From contig CALUYH010000007.1 in assembly GCA_944324965.1 (NCBI GenBank), positions 1-64,000 on the forward strand: a DNA stretch of 64,000 bases, given 5' to 3'. Positions 16,391-24,582 of the stretch are shown one piece after another. Positions within the stretch are counted from its first letter, which is position 1. The number at the start of each line of letters is the position of its first letter. The notes beneath the pieces were generated by a model. It did no database searches and was not told where the DNA came from. It was given only the letters and a program-made list of their open reading frames with translations. Source of the stretch: Candidatus Avelusimicrobium gallinaceum (GTDB lineage Bacteria; Elusimicrobiota; Elusimicrobia; Elusimicrobiales; Elusimicrobiaceae). The position numbers and the translations under genes are program-made.

Positions 16391-16465
16391 TGGTGCGCTC
16401 GGCGGGAGTCGAACCCACATTTCCAGCTTCGGAGGCTGACGCTCTATCCATTGAACTACGAGCGC
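16391..16465 (-). tRNA. tRNA-Arg (anticodon CCG)
   Basis: On the minus strand the acceptor stem is GCGCTCG/CGAGCGC, the anticodon loop is CTCCGAA (anticodon CCG, reads CGG), and the T arm is GTGGG-TTCGACT-CCCGC. The discriminator is A and the terminal CCA (16391-16393) is encoded. Confidence 0.97.
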
Positions 16466-16482
16466 GCAAATCTGCTACTTTT

Positions 16483-16488
16483 ATTTTA
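16483..16488 (-). promoter_or_regulatory. Possible -10 box of tRNA-Arg
   Basis: On the minus strand TAAAAT lies 17 bases before the mature 5' end of tRNA-Arg. The -35 region would fall at the end of the antiporter gene and is weak. Confidence 0.4.
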
Positions 16489-16511
16489 TCAAAATTCGCC
16501 GCCGTGCGGAA

Positions 16512-17828
16512 CTAGGCTTCCATCGGCGTATCCGTACTTTGCGCATATTTGCGCGGGAACCCCAGCCAAATGGCCAAAAGCGCCCCAATGCCCAGCAAAT
16601 ACGGATAGTACAAATACTTCATAATGCTTACCGGCGACACACCCGACAGGCTGGCCGCCATCAACAGCTGCGCCCCGTAGGGAATGACGCCCTGTACAAA
16701 GCACGAAAAAATATCCAACAAACTGGCCGAACGGTTCGGCGCAATATGAAAGCGCCGGGCGATTTCTTTGGCGATGGGCCCCGCCATAATGAGGGCGATG
16801 GTGTTGTTGGCCGTGCAGAGGTTGGCAAAACTCACTACGCCGGCAATGCTCAGCTCCGCCCCTTTGCGCGAGCGGATGCGCGACGTCATTTTTTGGATAA
16901 TCCACGCCAGGCCGCCGTTGTAGCGTATCATTTCCAGCATACCGCCGGCCAAAATGGTTACGATGATCAGTTCCCCCATGCCGTTAATGCCGGCCCCCAT
17001 GGCGGTAGTCCAGCCCCACACGTTAAACGCGCCCGTCAGCAGGCCAATCAGCCCGCACAGCACCGTGCCGCCTAGCAGCACCACCATCACGTTCACGCCC
17101 ATCACGGTCGCAGCCAACACAATAAAATACGGCAATACTTTCACCCACGAAATTTCGCCCGCCGCAAAGGAGCTTTGTGCCCCGCTGCCCAGCAGTACGT
17201 ACAGAATCGTGGCCAAAACGGCAAAGGGCATTACGATATGAAAGTTGGTCCGGAATTTATCCGCCATTTTGCAGCCCTGTGTGCGGGTGGCTACGATAGT
17301 CGTGTCGGAGATGAAGGAAAGGTTGTCGCCGAACATGGCCCCGCTGACCACCACCGCGCTCATAAGGGCAGGCGAAATACCCGTCTGGGCCGAAAGCCCC
17401 GCGGCCACCGGCGTAAGCGCCACAATGGTTCCCACGGACGTACCGACGGAAACGGATATCACGCACGCGGCCAAAAACACGCCCGCCGCCAGCACATTGC
17501 CCGGCAGAATGGAAAGCGTTAAATTGACGGTAGCGTCCACCGCGCCCATCGCCTTGGCGGTTTGGGCAAACGCGCCGGCCAGGATAAAAATCATCACCAT
17601 CAGCATAATGTTGGAATTGGCCGCCCCTTTGCAAAACAGCTCAATGCGGTTGTGCAGTGCGCCGCCTTTGCTCATCCACACGGCCACCACGGAGGACAGC
17701 ACAAAAGCCACCGTAATCGGCATTTTGTAAAAATCCCCGGCCGCCAGCGATACCGCCAAATAGGACACTAAAAACACCGCCAGCGGAATTAAAGCCAAAG
17801 GATTAGGCGTAATGGGTTCTTGTTTCAT
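16512..17828 (-). CDS. nhaC: NhaC-family Na+/H+ antiporter
   Basis: This 438-residue inner-membrane protein has about eleven or twelve helices and would exchange sodium for protons. The central stretch with SVGTSVGTIVALTPVA and the following MFGDNLSFISDTTIVATRTQGC is the signature of the NhaC/YheL-type antiporters, where GDN-x-SFISDTTI lines the ion path. The C-terminal half repeats the fold with FANLCTANNTIALIMAGPIA. I chose the ATG at 17828, preceded by AGGAGA, over an in-frame start at 17885. It is a single gene; a tRNA follows it. Confidence 0.93.
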   Translation of the reverse strand: MKQEPITPNPLALIPLAVFLVSYLAVSLAAGDFYKMPITVAFVLSSVVAVWMSKGGALHNRIELFCKGAANSNIMLMVMIFILAGAFAQTAKAMGAVDATVNLTLSILPGNVLAAGVFLAACVISVSVGTSVGTIVALTPVAAGLSAQTGISPALMSAVVVSGAMFGDNLSFISDTTIVATRTQGCKMADKFRTNFHIVMPFAVLATILYVLLGSGAQSSFAAGEISWVKVLPYFIVLAATVMGVNVMVVLLGGTVLCGLIGLLTGAFNVWGWTTAMGAGINGMGELIIVTILAGGMLEMIRYNGGLAWIIQKMTSRIRSRKGAELSIAGVVSFANLCTANNTIALIMAGPIAKEIARRFHIAPNRSASLLDIFSCFVQGVIPYGAQLLMAASLSGVSPVSIMKYLYYPYLLGIGALLAIWLGFPRKYAQSTDTPMEA

Positions 17829-17899
17829 AAATCTCCTGCGCCGGGCAAAATAAATCCGTCGGGAAATGCGCCCGGCGGACGGCACATAAATATACTACT

Positions 17900-17905
17900 A
17901 TTATA
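17900..17905 (-). promoter_or_regulatory. Possible -10 box of the antiporter gene
   Basis: On the minus strand TATAAT lies 71 bases before the antiporter ATG within an AT-rich patch. No clear -35. The GC-rich inverted repeat just upstream (GCCGGG/CCCGGC, about 17912-17941) lies between the dehydrogenase stop and this box but lacks a T tract. Confidence 0.4.
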
Positions 17906-17947
17906 TAATTTTGCCGGGCCGGTTGGGGAACAAACCCGGCGGGCAGA

Positions 17948-19132
17948 CTATTGGTTGGCCGCGGTGTAAATGCGCAACAGGTCCTCTTTGCCCAGGGGCT
18001 TAAGCAGGCTGACGGTGCGGGTGCCCCCGCGGCTGCATTTATCGGCCAGTTCGCAAAGTTCTTCCACGCTTAGTGTGCGCCCCAGCAGCTGCGGCAGGCT
18101 GACGGGCATACCCAGCGAGGCAAAAAAGTTTACCGTGGCGTCTATACCCTGGCGGGCGGCGGTGTCAATGTCGGTGATGCTGTCCAGGTGCCACACATTG
18201 CAGGCGTAGCGCGCAAAGCGGGCCGGGTCCTCTTTGTACACATACATCGCCCAGGCTTTCCACACGGAGGATAAACTTTCCCCGTGCGGCACGCCGAAGC
18301 GTCCGCTTAATTCGTGCCCCAGCTGGTGGACGGCAAATTCTTTTTGGGCGCCCAGCCCCGTCAGGTTATTGTGCGACAAACTGCCCGCCCACATCAGTTC
18401 GCTTTGGGCTTGGTAATCGGTCGGTTTCTGCACGGCCATCGGCCCGTAGTGAATGACGGTGCGCATCAGGGCTTCGGCCAGCGCGTCGGTCAGTTCGTTG
18501 CCCTGCATCGGGGTAAAGTAGCGGTCCAAGGTGTGCATTAAAATATCCGTCACGCCGCAGGCAATTTGCTTGGGGGACAGCGTGAACGTCAGCGCCGGGT
18601 TCATCAAGGCAAATTTCGGGCGGTTAAAAGGCGTATTAATGCCGCGTTTGTCTTGGCGGGAGTCGTCGGTCAGCACGGCCGAGTCGCTCGTTTCGCTGCC
18701 GGAGGCGGAAATCGTCAGAATGCACCCTACCGGGAGCGCACGGGTGACGGCGGCTTTCCCCAGCCAGTATTGCCAAATGTCGGTTTTGGGGTCCGCCGCG
18801 CCGATGGCTACGGCTTTGGCCGTGTCAATCACGCTGCCGCCGCCGACGGCCAAAATAAAATCCGCCTGCAGGTTAAGCGCCGCCTGCACGCCCTGGCGCG
18901 CAAACGAAAGGGTGGGGTTGGGCTGTACGCCGCCCAGCAATTCAAAGGTAAGCCCCGCGGCCTGGAGCGAGGTTTTTACCCGGTCAATAAGGCCGCTTTT
19001 TACGGCGCTGTGCCCGCCGTACAACACCAGCACGCGCGTGCCGCCGTATTTTTTAATCTCTTCGCCCGCGTGTTCTTCGGCCAGGGAGCCGAAGATAATT
19101 TCCGTCGGAGCATAAAAAGTAAAATCACGCAT
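17948..19132 (-). CDS. Iron-containing alcohol dehydrogenase (YqhD/butanol dehydrogenase type)
   Basis: This 394-residue enzyme belongs to the iron-dependent alcohol dehydrogenase family and would reduce aldehydes to alcohols. The metal ligands are visible as Asp196, His200 (VTDILMH), His269 and His283 (HQLGHELSGRFGVPHGE). The nucleotide-binding GGGSVIDTAKA is at 97-107. The YGGHS turn (38-42) occupies the place where YqhD-type enzymes bind the 2'-phosphate of NADPH, so NADPH use is likely. In a fermenter it would dispose of reducing equivalents, for instance as ethanol or detoxified aldehydes. RBS GGGAGGAA precedes the start. It is divergent from cinA. Confidence 0.95.
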   Translation of the reverse strand: MRDFTFYAPTEIIFGSLAEEHAGEEIKKYGGTRVLVLYGGHSAVKSGLIDRVKTSLQAAGLTFELLGGVQPNPTLSFARQGVQAALNLQADFILAVGGGSVIDTAKAVAIGAADPKTDIWQYWLGKAAVTRALPVGCILTISASGSETSDSAVLTDDSRQDKRGINTPFNRPKFALMNPALTFTLSPKQIACGVTDILMHTLDRYFTPMQGNELTDALAEALMRTVIHYGPMAVQKPTDYQAQSELMWAGSLSHNNLTGLGAQKEFAVHQLGHELSGRFGVPHGESLSSVWKAWAMYVYKEDPARFARYACNVWHLDSITDIDTAARQGIDATVNFFASLGMPVSLPQLLGRTLSVEELCELADKCSRGGTRTVSLLKPLGKEDLLRIYTAANQ

Positions 19133-19162
19133 AGTGTGTTCCTCCCGCTTTTAGCAGCCTTT

Positions 19163-19168
19163 ATTATA
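19163..19168 (-). promoter_or_regulatory. -10 box of the alcohol dehydrogenase gene
   Basis: On the minus strand TATAAT lies 30 bases before the ATG at 19132. No strong -35 is present. Confidence 0.5.
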
Positions 19169-19204
19169 TAACACTTTGCCGCTTTTTGGCCCCGGCAAAA
19201 GTGA

Positions 19205-19210
19205 TAGAAT
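19205..19210 (+). promoter_or_regulatory. Possible -10 box of cinA
   Basis: TAGAAT lies 55 bases before the cinA ATG in the divergent region shared with the dehydrogenase gene. The -35 is weak. Confidence 0.35.
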
Positions 19211-19265
19211 ATGTCTACTGCCCCGCCGGACGTACCCGTCCGCCCGGGCTGACGCGGAGGAAACG

Positions 19266-20498
19266 ATGAAAGCTGTAATTCTTACCATTGGGGACGAAAT
19301 TTTACTCGGACAGATTTTGGATACCAACTCCCGCTTTATCGCGCGGGAACTGGCCCGCATGGGTGCGCAAACGGTGGAAATGCGCTCCGTGGCCGACGAA
19401 AAAGACGCCATTTGGCACGCGGTGGATGACGCCATGCACCGGGCCGATGCCGTATTTGTAACGGGCGGTTTGGGCCCCACCAAGGACGATTTGACCAAAA
19501 ATGTGCTGGCCGCTTATTTCGGCACGGAGCTGGCGTTTAACCCGCAGGTGTATGCGTGGCTGGAAGAAATTTTTGCCGCTCATCCCGAACGCTTGAACGC
19601 GTATAACAAATCCCAGGCGTGGCTGCCCAAAACGTGCGTGCCGCTGCGCAACTTGAAAGGCACGGCCAGCGGCATGTGGTTTGAAAAAGACGGCAAAGTG
19701 CTGGTTTCGTTGCCGGGGGTGCCGTTTGAAACGGAATACCTGGTGCCGGCGGAAGTGCTGCCGCGGCTGAAAGAAAAATTCCACGATTTGCTGCTCCGGT
19801 ACCGGATGGTGACGGTGTACGACATCCCGGAAGCGGAACTGGCGATGAAATTGGCCGCGTTTGAAAAAACGCTCACGCCGGGCCTGTCTTTGGCGTATTT
19901 GCCGTCGGCAGGGTTTGTGCGCTTGCGGCTGACGGCCAAAGGCGCGGCGGTGGATGAATTGGACGTGCGTTTTGAAACACTGCTGCAGGAATTAAAAGGC
20001 CTTCCGTATGAAGAACAACACGGGCAAACCACCGAGGAAGAAATCGCCCGCCGCCTGCGCCAAGCCCATACCACGGTGGCCTGCGCGGAAAGCTGCACGG
20101 GGGGAAATATCGCACATTTGATTACGTCCGTGCCGGGGGCGTCGGCCTATTTCTTGGGCGGGGTGGTGTCTTATTCCAACGAGGTAAAAAAGAATGTGCT
20201 GGGCGTGCGTTCGGTGGATTTAGAAAAATACGGCGCCGTCAGCGAGGCCGTAGCCGTGCAAATGGCGCAAGGCGCGCGGCGGGTGACGGGGGCGCAGTGG
20301 GCTGTGTCCACTACCGGCATTGCCGGGCCGGACGGCGGCACGCCCGAAAAACCGGTGGGCACGGTGTGGATTGGCGTAGCCGGGCCGAATGGCGCGAAGG
20401 CGCAAAAGTTTGTGTTCTCCCACACGCGCGAGCGCAACATCGGCCGTGCGTCGGTAAAAGCGTTGCAGTTGTTGTTGGCGGAAATGGAACGCGGGTGA
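19266..20498 (+). CDS. cinA: CinA family protein (NMN/ADP-ribose processing)
   Basis: The protein has 410 residues, the usual full-length two-domain CinA. The N-terminal MoaB-like domain (MKAVILTIGDEILLGQILD, then FVTGGLGPTKDD near 74) belongs to the COG1058 ADP-ribose pyrophosphatase group. The C-terminal CinA domain (about 255-410), with CAESCTGGNIAHLI and STTGIAGPDGGTPEKPVGTV, is the nicotinamide-nucleotide amidohydrolase. It recycles pyridine nucleotides in the cytoplasm. The ATG at 19266 is preceded by GCGGAGG; an in-frame start at 19176 would place codons over the promoter. Confidence 0.95.
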   Translation: MKAVILTIGDEILLGQILDTNSRFIARELARMGAQTVEMRSVADEKDAIWHAVDDAMHRADAVFVTGGLGPTKDDLTKNVLAAYFGTELAFNPQVYAWLEEIFAAHPERLNAYNKSQAWLPKTCVPLRNLKGTASGMWFEKDGKVLVSLPGVPFETEYLVPAEVLPRLKEKFHDLLLRYRMVTVYDIPEAELAMKLAAFEKTLTPGLSLAYLPSAGFVRLRLTAKGAAVDELDVRFETLLQELKGLPYEEQHGQTTEEEIARRLRQAHTTVACAESCTGGNIAHLITSVPGASAYFLGGVVSYSNEVKKNVLGVRSVDLEKYGAVSEAVAVQMAQGARRVTGAQWAVSTTGIAGPDGGTPEKPVGTVWIGVAGPNGAKAQKFVFSHTRERNIGRASVKALQLLLAEMERG

Positions 20499-20606
20499 AA
20501 TTTGCTGGGAGGCGGGAAATAAATAAAGGAAAAGGCCTGCTTGCACAGATGATATACATGAAACGGGAAAAACTCCCTGGGTTCCTTTAAACAATCTTTG
20601 GCACAC
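20499..20606. other. Intergenic, nothing recognised
   Basis: The 108 bases between the cinA stop and the terminator hold no ORF with family features, no RNA gene and no promoter that I can support. Confidence 0.5.
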
Positions 20607-20640
20607 AAAACCCCCTTGCCTAAGCACGGGGGTTTCTTTG
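20607..20640. terminator. Bidirectional terminator between cinA and thioredoxin
   Basis: AAACCCCC (20608-20615) pairs with GGGGGTTT (20628-20635). It lies between convergent genes and has T-rich sequence on both outgoing strands. Confidence 0.82.
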
Positions 20641-20685
20641 GATATTTTCTTTTATCGTTCGTTTGGCCCGGCAGCATTGGGCGGA

Positions 20686-21009
20686 TTACAGCAACGCATC
20701 CAACTGTTTGCGCAAATCCGCCTCGGAAAATTCACCGGCCATCCGGTGCACAATCTGCCCCTTTTTTACAAACACGAAAGACGGCACCCCGCTCACGCCG
20801 AATTGCCGCGCCGTGCGGGGGGATTGGTCCACGTCCACCACCAATAGGGCCACGCGGTTTTGATAGTCCTTGGCCAGCTTGTCTATGATGTCGGCCATAT
20901 GTTTGCAGTGCGGGCACCACGTGGCAAAAAATTCCACTACTTCGGCCTGCTCAAATTGTTTGAATGCCCGTGCAAACGAGTCGTCTGTTACGGTCAATTT
21001 GGTGTTCAT
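20686..21009 (-). CDS. Thioredoxin with a WCPHC active site
   Basis: This 107-residue single-domain thioredoxin has no signal peptide and is cytoplasmic. The active site is Cys32-Pro-His-Cys35 (ATWCPHCKHM) instead of the usual CGPC; CPHC is the DsbA-type dipeptide and is expected to make the protein more oxidising. The cis-proline loop GVSGVPSFVFVKKG is intact. It would act as a disulfide reductase or oxidant for unidentified substrates. RBS GGAGG precedes the ATG. It stands alone, divergent from the TetR-led operon. Confidence 0.93.
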   Translation of the reverse strand: MNTKLTVTDDSFARAFKQFEQAEVVEFFATWCPHCKHMADIIDKLAKDYQNRVALLVVDVDQSPRTARQFGVSGVPSFVFVKKGQIVHRMAGEFSEADLRKQLDALL

Positions 21010-21025
21010 AGCGCCTCCTTACTAG

Positions 21026-21031
21026 AGTATA
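21026..21031 (-). promoter_or_regulatory. Possible -10 box of the thioredoxin gene
   Basis: On the minus strand TATACT lies 16 bases before the ATG at 21009, leaving just enough leader for the GGAGG ribosome-binding site. No clear -35. Confidence 0.4.
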
Positions 21032-21094
21032 GTTTATTGCGTGTCCAACCGAACGTGCGTTTTCGGATTAGTAGGAACTAATACAAAAGGAGGC

Positions 21095-21123
21095 TTGACA
21101 AGATTTTTACACAGCTGTATAAT
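21095..21123 (+). promoter_or_regulatory. Consensus sigma70-type promoter of the tetR-export operon
   Basis: TTGACA (21095-21100) and TATAAT (21118-21123) are both perfect and 17 bases apart. It is the strongest promoter in the window, which fits a gene set held off by a repressor. Confidence 0.92.
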
Positions 21124-21139
21124 AATTATACAAGCGTGT
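21109..21139 (+). promoter_or_regulatory. Palindromic TetR operator overlapping the -10 box
   Basis: The 31-base site reads ACAC-nnn-TGTATAAT-w-ATTATACA-nnn-GTGT and is symmetric about 21124. It covers the -10 box and transcription start. Site size, symmetry and position directly before a TetR gene indicate autorepression. Confidence 0.85.
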
Positions 21140-21155
21140 AATAAAGGAGTGAACT

Positions 21156-21788
21156 ATGGGAAGGACGGCAGCCGGCAACGACGTGAAACTTTTGCGTGCG
21201 GGGTTGCGCCTGGCCCGGGCCAAAGGGCTGGGCGGGTTTACCGTGCGGGAAGTGTGCGCGCTGTGCCAGGTAAATTTGGGAATGTTCCATTATTACTTTA
21301 CCAACAAAGATAACTTTGACCGCGCCCTGTTAAGTACGCTGTACGAAAATCTGATGAAAAACATCCGCCTGGAAGTGTCGGAAAAACAATCCGCGCGGGA
21401 AAACGTACTCAACATTCTGCTGGCCATTCAGCGCTTCGTGCGGGAAAACCGGCGGCTGTTATCCTCACTGGCGGGGGACGTGTTCAGCGGCAACGCCAAA
21501 ATTATAGATTTTATCGGCCGCAATTTTACGCACCATATTTCGCTGTTGTTGGCCCAGCTGGAACGGGCCGAAAAAGAAGGCGTGCTCGTGCTGAAAGACG
21601 CCGCCAACGCCGCCCTGGTGCTGGCGATGCCGGTGGTGTTCCCGCAGTTGGTGGCGGGGCTGGACGAGCGGGTGCCTCTGCCGTGGAAAGGGCGCGTGCG
21701 CCCGTCGGTAGCGGTGCTGTTTTCGGACAAAGGCGCCGAGGAACGCATTAAAGTTTTGGTCAATGCCGTTTTTAAGGGGGACAAATGA
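21156..21788 (+). CDS. TetR/AcrR-family repressor of the downstream export operon
   Basis: The protein has 210 residues. The N-terminal TetR helix-turn-helix is clear (residues about 26-55: FTVREVCALCQVNLGMFHYYFTNKDNF, where FHYYFTNKDNF is the family hallmark). The remainder is the variable ligand-binding helical domain. It heads an operon of TolC, membrane-fusion, ABC and permease genes, so it probably senses an exported compound and represses the whole set through the palindrome at 21109-21139. RBS AAGGAG is spaced six bases from the ATG. Its stop overlaps the next start (ATGA). Confidence 0.95.
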   Translation: MGRTAAGNDVKLLRAGLRLARAKGLGGFTVREVCALCQVNLGMFHYYFTNKDNFDRALLSTLYENLMKNIRLEVSEKQSARENVLNILLAIQRFVRENRRLLSSLAGDVFSGNAKIIDFIGRNFTHHISLLLAQLERAEKEGVLVLKDAANAALVLAMPVVFPQLVAGLDERVPLPWKGRVRPSVAVLFSDKGAEERIKVLVNAVFKGDK

Positions 21789-23116
21789 AAAAGTTATGTA
21801 GCCTGCTGGCGTGTGTGCTGATTGGCACAAGCGTGTGGGGGGCCGATGTAAAAAATTTATCGCTGGAAATGTGCGAAACGTCCGCGCTGGATTTTTCGCC
21901 CGCTGTCAAAGCCGCCCAGGCGCAAGCCGCCGCGGCCCAGGCCGCGTACGAAGGCACGCGGGGCAATTTGTATCCGTCGCTGTATCTGGACGCGGCAGGC
22001 AGCTGGACCTCGGAAGTACCGCAGCTGCAGGTGGGGCCGCAAACGTTTGAATTCGGCAGCGAATGGGGCTACTCCGTCGGACCGACGTTGGAATACGTGC
22101 TGTTTGACAACGGGGCGCGGTCCTCGGCTTCGCACAGTGCGCAGGCCGCCTACCAAAGCAAACTGGCCGAGTACAATTTGGCCCGCAAGCAACTGCTGCT
22201 GCAAGTGCGCCAGGCGTATTTTTCCGTCCAGCGCGATTTGGAAAATTTGTTCCTGCTTTCCGAACAGTTAAAAGTAACGCGCAAGCAACTGGCCGATGTG
22301 CGCTCGGCCTATAAAGCGGGCGCCAAAAGCCGCCGCGATGTGCTGCTGGCGGAAAAACAATCTCTGCGCACCGCCGTGGATGCCAGTTCCGCCCGTGCCC
22401 AGCTGGCCGGCGATTTGCGCGACCTGTTTAAACTGACGGGCACCGATTACGGCATAGACCCGCACTACCCGCTGGATTGGCGCGTGCGCGAAAAATTGGA
22501 CGGGGAAACTTCCGCCGTCATCCGCGCCGACGACCCGGCCAAAACCGTGCAGCGCTTTGCGCCGTTTGCCCAACTTACGTTTGACGAAGACACCCCGCGC
22601 CTGGCCGCCTTTGACGGGCTGATTCAATCGTACGAATATGCCGCGCGCGGTTATGCGGCGGCGTTGTGGCCGCGGGTGGGGCTCAGCGCCGGGGCGTATG
22701 CCCAATACCCCAACGGGCCGATTCAGGAAGACGTTTTTCTGGGCAAGGCGGGGCTTTCCATGCGGTTCCCGTTGTTTGAAGGCAAGAAAAACCGCAGCCA
22801 AGCCCGCTCCCAGGAACAAGCGGCCGAAGCGGCGCGCGAACAGAAGCGCGACACGCAGGAAGCGTTAAAAGCGTTGTTCCTCTCGGCCAAGGACTCACTG
22901 GGCGCCCTGGATATAGAAACCCGTTTGGCCAACCAACTGGCCGACAAGGCCGACCAATCCGCCCGGTTGACGTACCAGGCGTATAACGCGGGGGTGGTGA
23001 CGTTTTTGGAAGTGGACGACGCCAACTTGTCTGCGTTGCAGAGCCGGATTATGTTAAACGAGCTGAATATCCGCCGGCTGAACGGCCTGGCGGTGCTGGA
23101 CAGTTTAGGAAAATAG
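21785..23116 (+). CDS. TolC-family outer-membrane efflux protein
   Basis: The protein has 443 residues with a signal peptide (about 1-19, ending SVWGA). The long alternating helical segments, Ala/Gln-rich repeats (KAAQAQAAAAQAAYEG and QARSQEQAAEAAREQK) and two internally similar halves are those of TolC-type trimeric channels (OEP family). It would form the outer-membrane duct for the exporter encoded downstream. It overlaps tetR by four bases and is followed within seven bases by the membrane-fusion gene. Confidence 0.93.
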   Translation: MKKLCSLLACVLIGTSVWGADVKNLSLEMCETSALDFSPAVKAAQAQAAAAQAAYEGTRGNLYPSLYLDAAGSWTSEVPQLQVGPQTFEFGSEWGYSVGPTLEYVLFDNGARSSASHSAQAAYQSKLAEYNLARKQLLLQVRQAYFSVQRDLENLFLLSEQLKVTRKQLADVRSAYKAGAKSRRDVLLAEKQSLRTAVDASSARAQLAGDLRDLFKLTGTDYGIDPHYPLDWRVREKLDGETSAVIRADDPAKTVQRFAPFAQLTFDEDTPRLAAFDGLIQSYEYAARGYAAALWPRVGLSAGAYAQYPNGPIQEDVFLGKAGLSMRFPLFEGKKNRSQARSQEQAAEAAREQKRDTQEALKALFLSAKDSLGALDIETRLANQLADKADQSARLTYQAYNAGVVTFLEVDDANLSALQSRIMLNELNIRRLNGLAVLDSLGK

Positions 23117-23123
23117 GTGAAAT

Positions 23124-23855
23124 ATGAAAAAAATAATTTCTGTGGTAGTAGCCGTACTGATTATCTTGGTGGTGGCGGGGCTGCTATTTCTGCGGCGTAC
23201 GCCGTTTGCATATAGCGGCGTGGTGGAAGCGGTGGAAGTGGACGTGCCCAGCCGTTTGTCCGACACGATAAGCGAAATCACCGTGCAGGAAGGCAGCGCC
23301 GTGCAAAAAGGCGAAGTGCTGGCCCGGCTGGATTGCCGCGATACGCGCCTGAAAGCCGCCATCGCGCAAAAGGAATTTAAGCGTGCCGATACGCTGCTGA
23401 AAACGACGGCCGGCTCGCGCGAAAATTACGATTTGAAAAAACACCAAAACGACCAGGCCGCCCTATACGAAAGCTGGTGCGACATTACCAGCCCCATTTC
23501 GGGCAAGGTGCTGTACAAATACTACGAACCCGGGGAATTTATCGCGGCCGGCCGCAAACTGCTGACCGTGGCCGATATGGCCGAAGTGGACGTGTGGGTG
23601 TATGTGGAGCACGATTTGTTGGCCCGCCTGGCGGTAGGCGACGCGGTGACCGCCCTGCTGCCCGAAACGGGGCAAACGTTTAAAGGCACGATTTTAAGCA
23701 TCAACGACGAGGCCGAATTTACTCCCAAAAACGTGCAAACCCGCCGCGAACGCGAACGGCTGGTCTACGGCGTAAAAACGCGCTTTCATAACGATGCCGC
23801 CCTCACCCTTAAATCGGGGATGACGGTGGAAGTGTCTTTTGCGGAGGAAAAATAA
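23124..23855 (+). CDS. HlyD/YbhG-type membrane-fusion protein
   Basis: This 243-residue protein has one N-terminal membrane helix (about 4-23) and then a periplasmic adaptor. The split biotinyl-lipoyl domain is visible as SGVVEAVEVDVPSRLSDTISEITVQEGSAVQKGEVLARLD and the returning CDITSPISGKVLYKYYEPGEF. The coiled-coil hairpin between them is short (about 75-115), so it reaches less far than in E. coli YbhG. It bridges the inner-membrane transporter and the TolC channel. RBS and a seven-base gap place it in the operon. Confidence 0.92.
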   Translation: MKKIISVVVAVLIILVVAGLLFLRRTPFAYSGVVEAVEVDVPSRLSDTISEITVQEGSAVQKGEVLARLDCRDTRLKAAIAQKEFKRADTLLKTTAGSRENYDLKKHQNDQAALYESWCDITSPISGKVLYKYYEPGEFIAAGRKLLTVADMAEVDVWVYVEHDLLARLAVGDAVTALLPETGQTFKGTILSINDEAEFTPKNVQTRRERERLVYGVKTRFHNDAALTLKSGMTVEVSFAEEK

Positions 23856-23856
23856 T

Positions 23857-24582
23857 ATGCCCGCCGTGCGCGCCCAAGTACATCAGGTAAGCAAAAAAAT
23901 GGGCCGCGCGCAGGCGCTTTGGCAGGTGGAGGACGTGTTCGGCGCGGGGCAGGTGCACGGCATTATCGGCCCCAACGGAGCCGGCAAAACCACGCTCATC
24001 CGCGTGCTGGCCGGCCTGCTGCACCCGGACGAGGGCACCGTATCCTACGACGAAGGCGGGACGGTTTTGTCCGCCGCGGATGTCAAACGCGTGACGGGTT
24101 ATTTCCCGCAGGAGCCCAGCCTGTACCCCGATTTGACGTGCCGGGAACATTTGGAATTTTTCCGCGATTTGTACGACTTGCCGCAAGCCGATTTTGAACG
24201 CCGCGCCGAGGAGCTTTTGCACGCCACGGGCATGGCCCCGTTTACGGACCGCCCGGCGGGGAAACTTTCGGGCGGAATGTACAAAAAACTGGGGCTGATG
24301 TGCGTACTGTTAAACCGGCCCAAGCTGCTGTTATTGGACGAGCCGACCATCGGGGTGGACCCCGTCAGCCGCCAGGAATTATGGGATTTGGTGTACGGGT
24401 TTGCCGGCGAGCAGATGACGGTCATCGTCAGCACGTCGTATATGGACGAAGCCGGCCGCTGCAGCCAGGTGCACGTGCTAAGCAGCGGGCAAATGCTGGC
24501 CGCCGGCACGCCGGAAGACGTGATGAAACACTTTGGCGTAACGGATTTTGCCGAGATATTTTTGAACCATGAACGAAAATGA
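23857..24582 (+). CDS. ABC transporter ATPase (first half of a YbhF-like pair)
   Basis: This 241-residue ATPase has Walker A GPNGAGKTT (about 37-45), signature LSGGMYKKLGL (about 137-147), Walker B LLLLDEPTIGVDP, and a switch His replaced by Ser in VIVSTSY. It powers export with the two ABC-2 permeases downstream. The switch-histidine loss suggests this site is degenerate, with the second ATPase as the active partner. E. coli YbhF carries two ABC domains in one chain; here the pair is split into two genes in different frames that overlap by 14 bases. The ATG at 23857 follows GGAGG. Confidence 0.93.
   Translation: MPAVRAQVHQVSKKMGRAQALWQVEDVFGAGQVHGIIGPNGAGKTTLIRVLAGLLHPDEGTVSYDEGGTVLSAADVKRVTGYFPQEPSLYPDLTCREHLEFFRDLYDLPQADFERRAEELLHATGMAPFTDRPAGKLSGGMYKKLGLMCVLLNRPKLLLLDEPTIGVDPVSRQELWDLVYGFAGEQMTVIVSTSYMDEAGRCSQVHVLSSGQMLAAGTPEDVMKHFGVTDFAEIFLNHERK

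Noticed and set aside
17906-17947. Terminator for the alcohol dehydrogenase gene
   Set aside because: A GCCGGG/CCCGGC inverted repeat is present on the minus strand, but the loop is long and no T tract follows.
24569-24582. Frameshift within a single YbhF-type gene
   Set aside because: Both ATPase genes have complete domains and the second has a proper ATG; overlap and coupling explain the arrangement. It remains a possibility to be tested in relatives.
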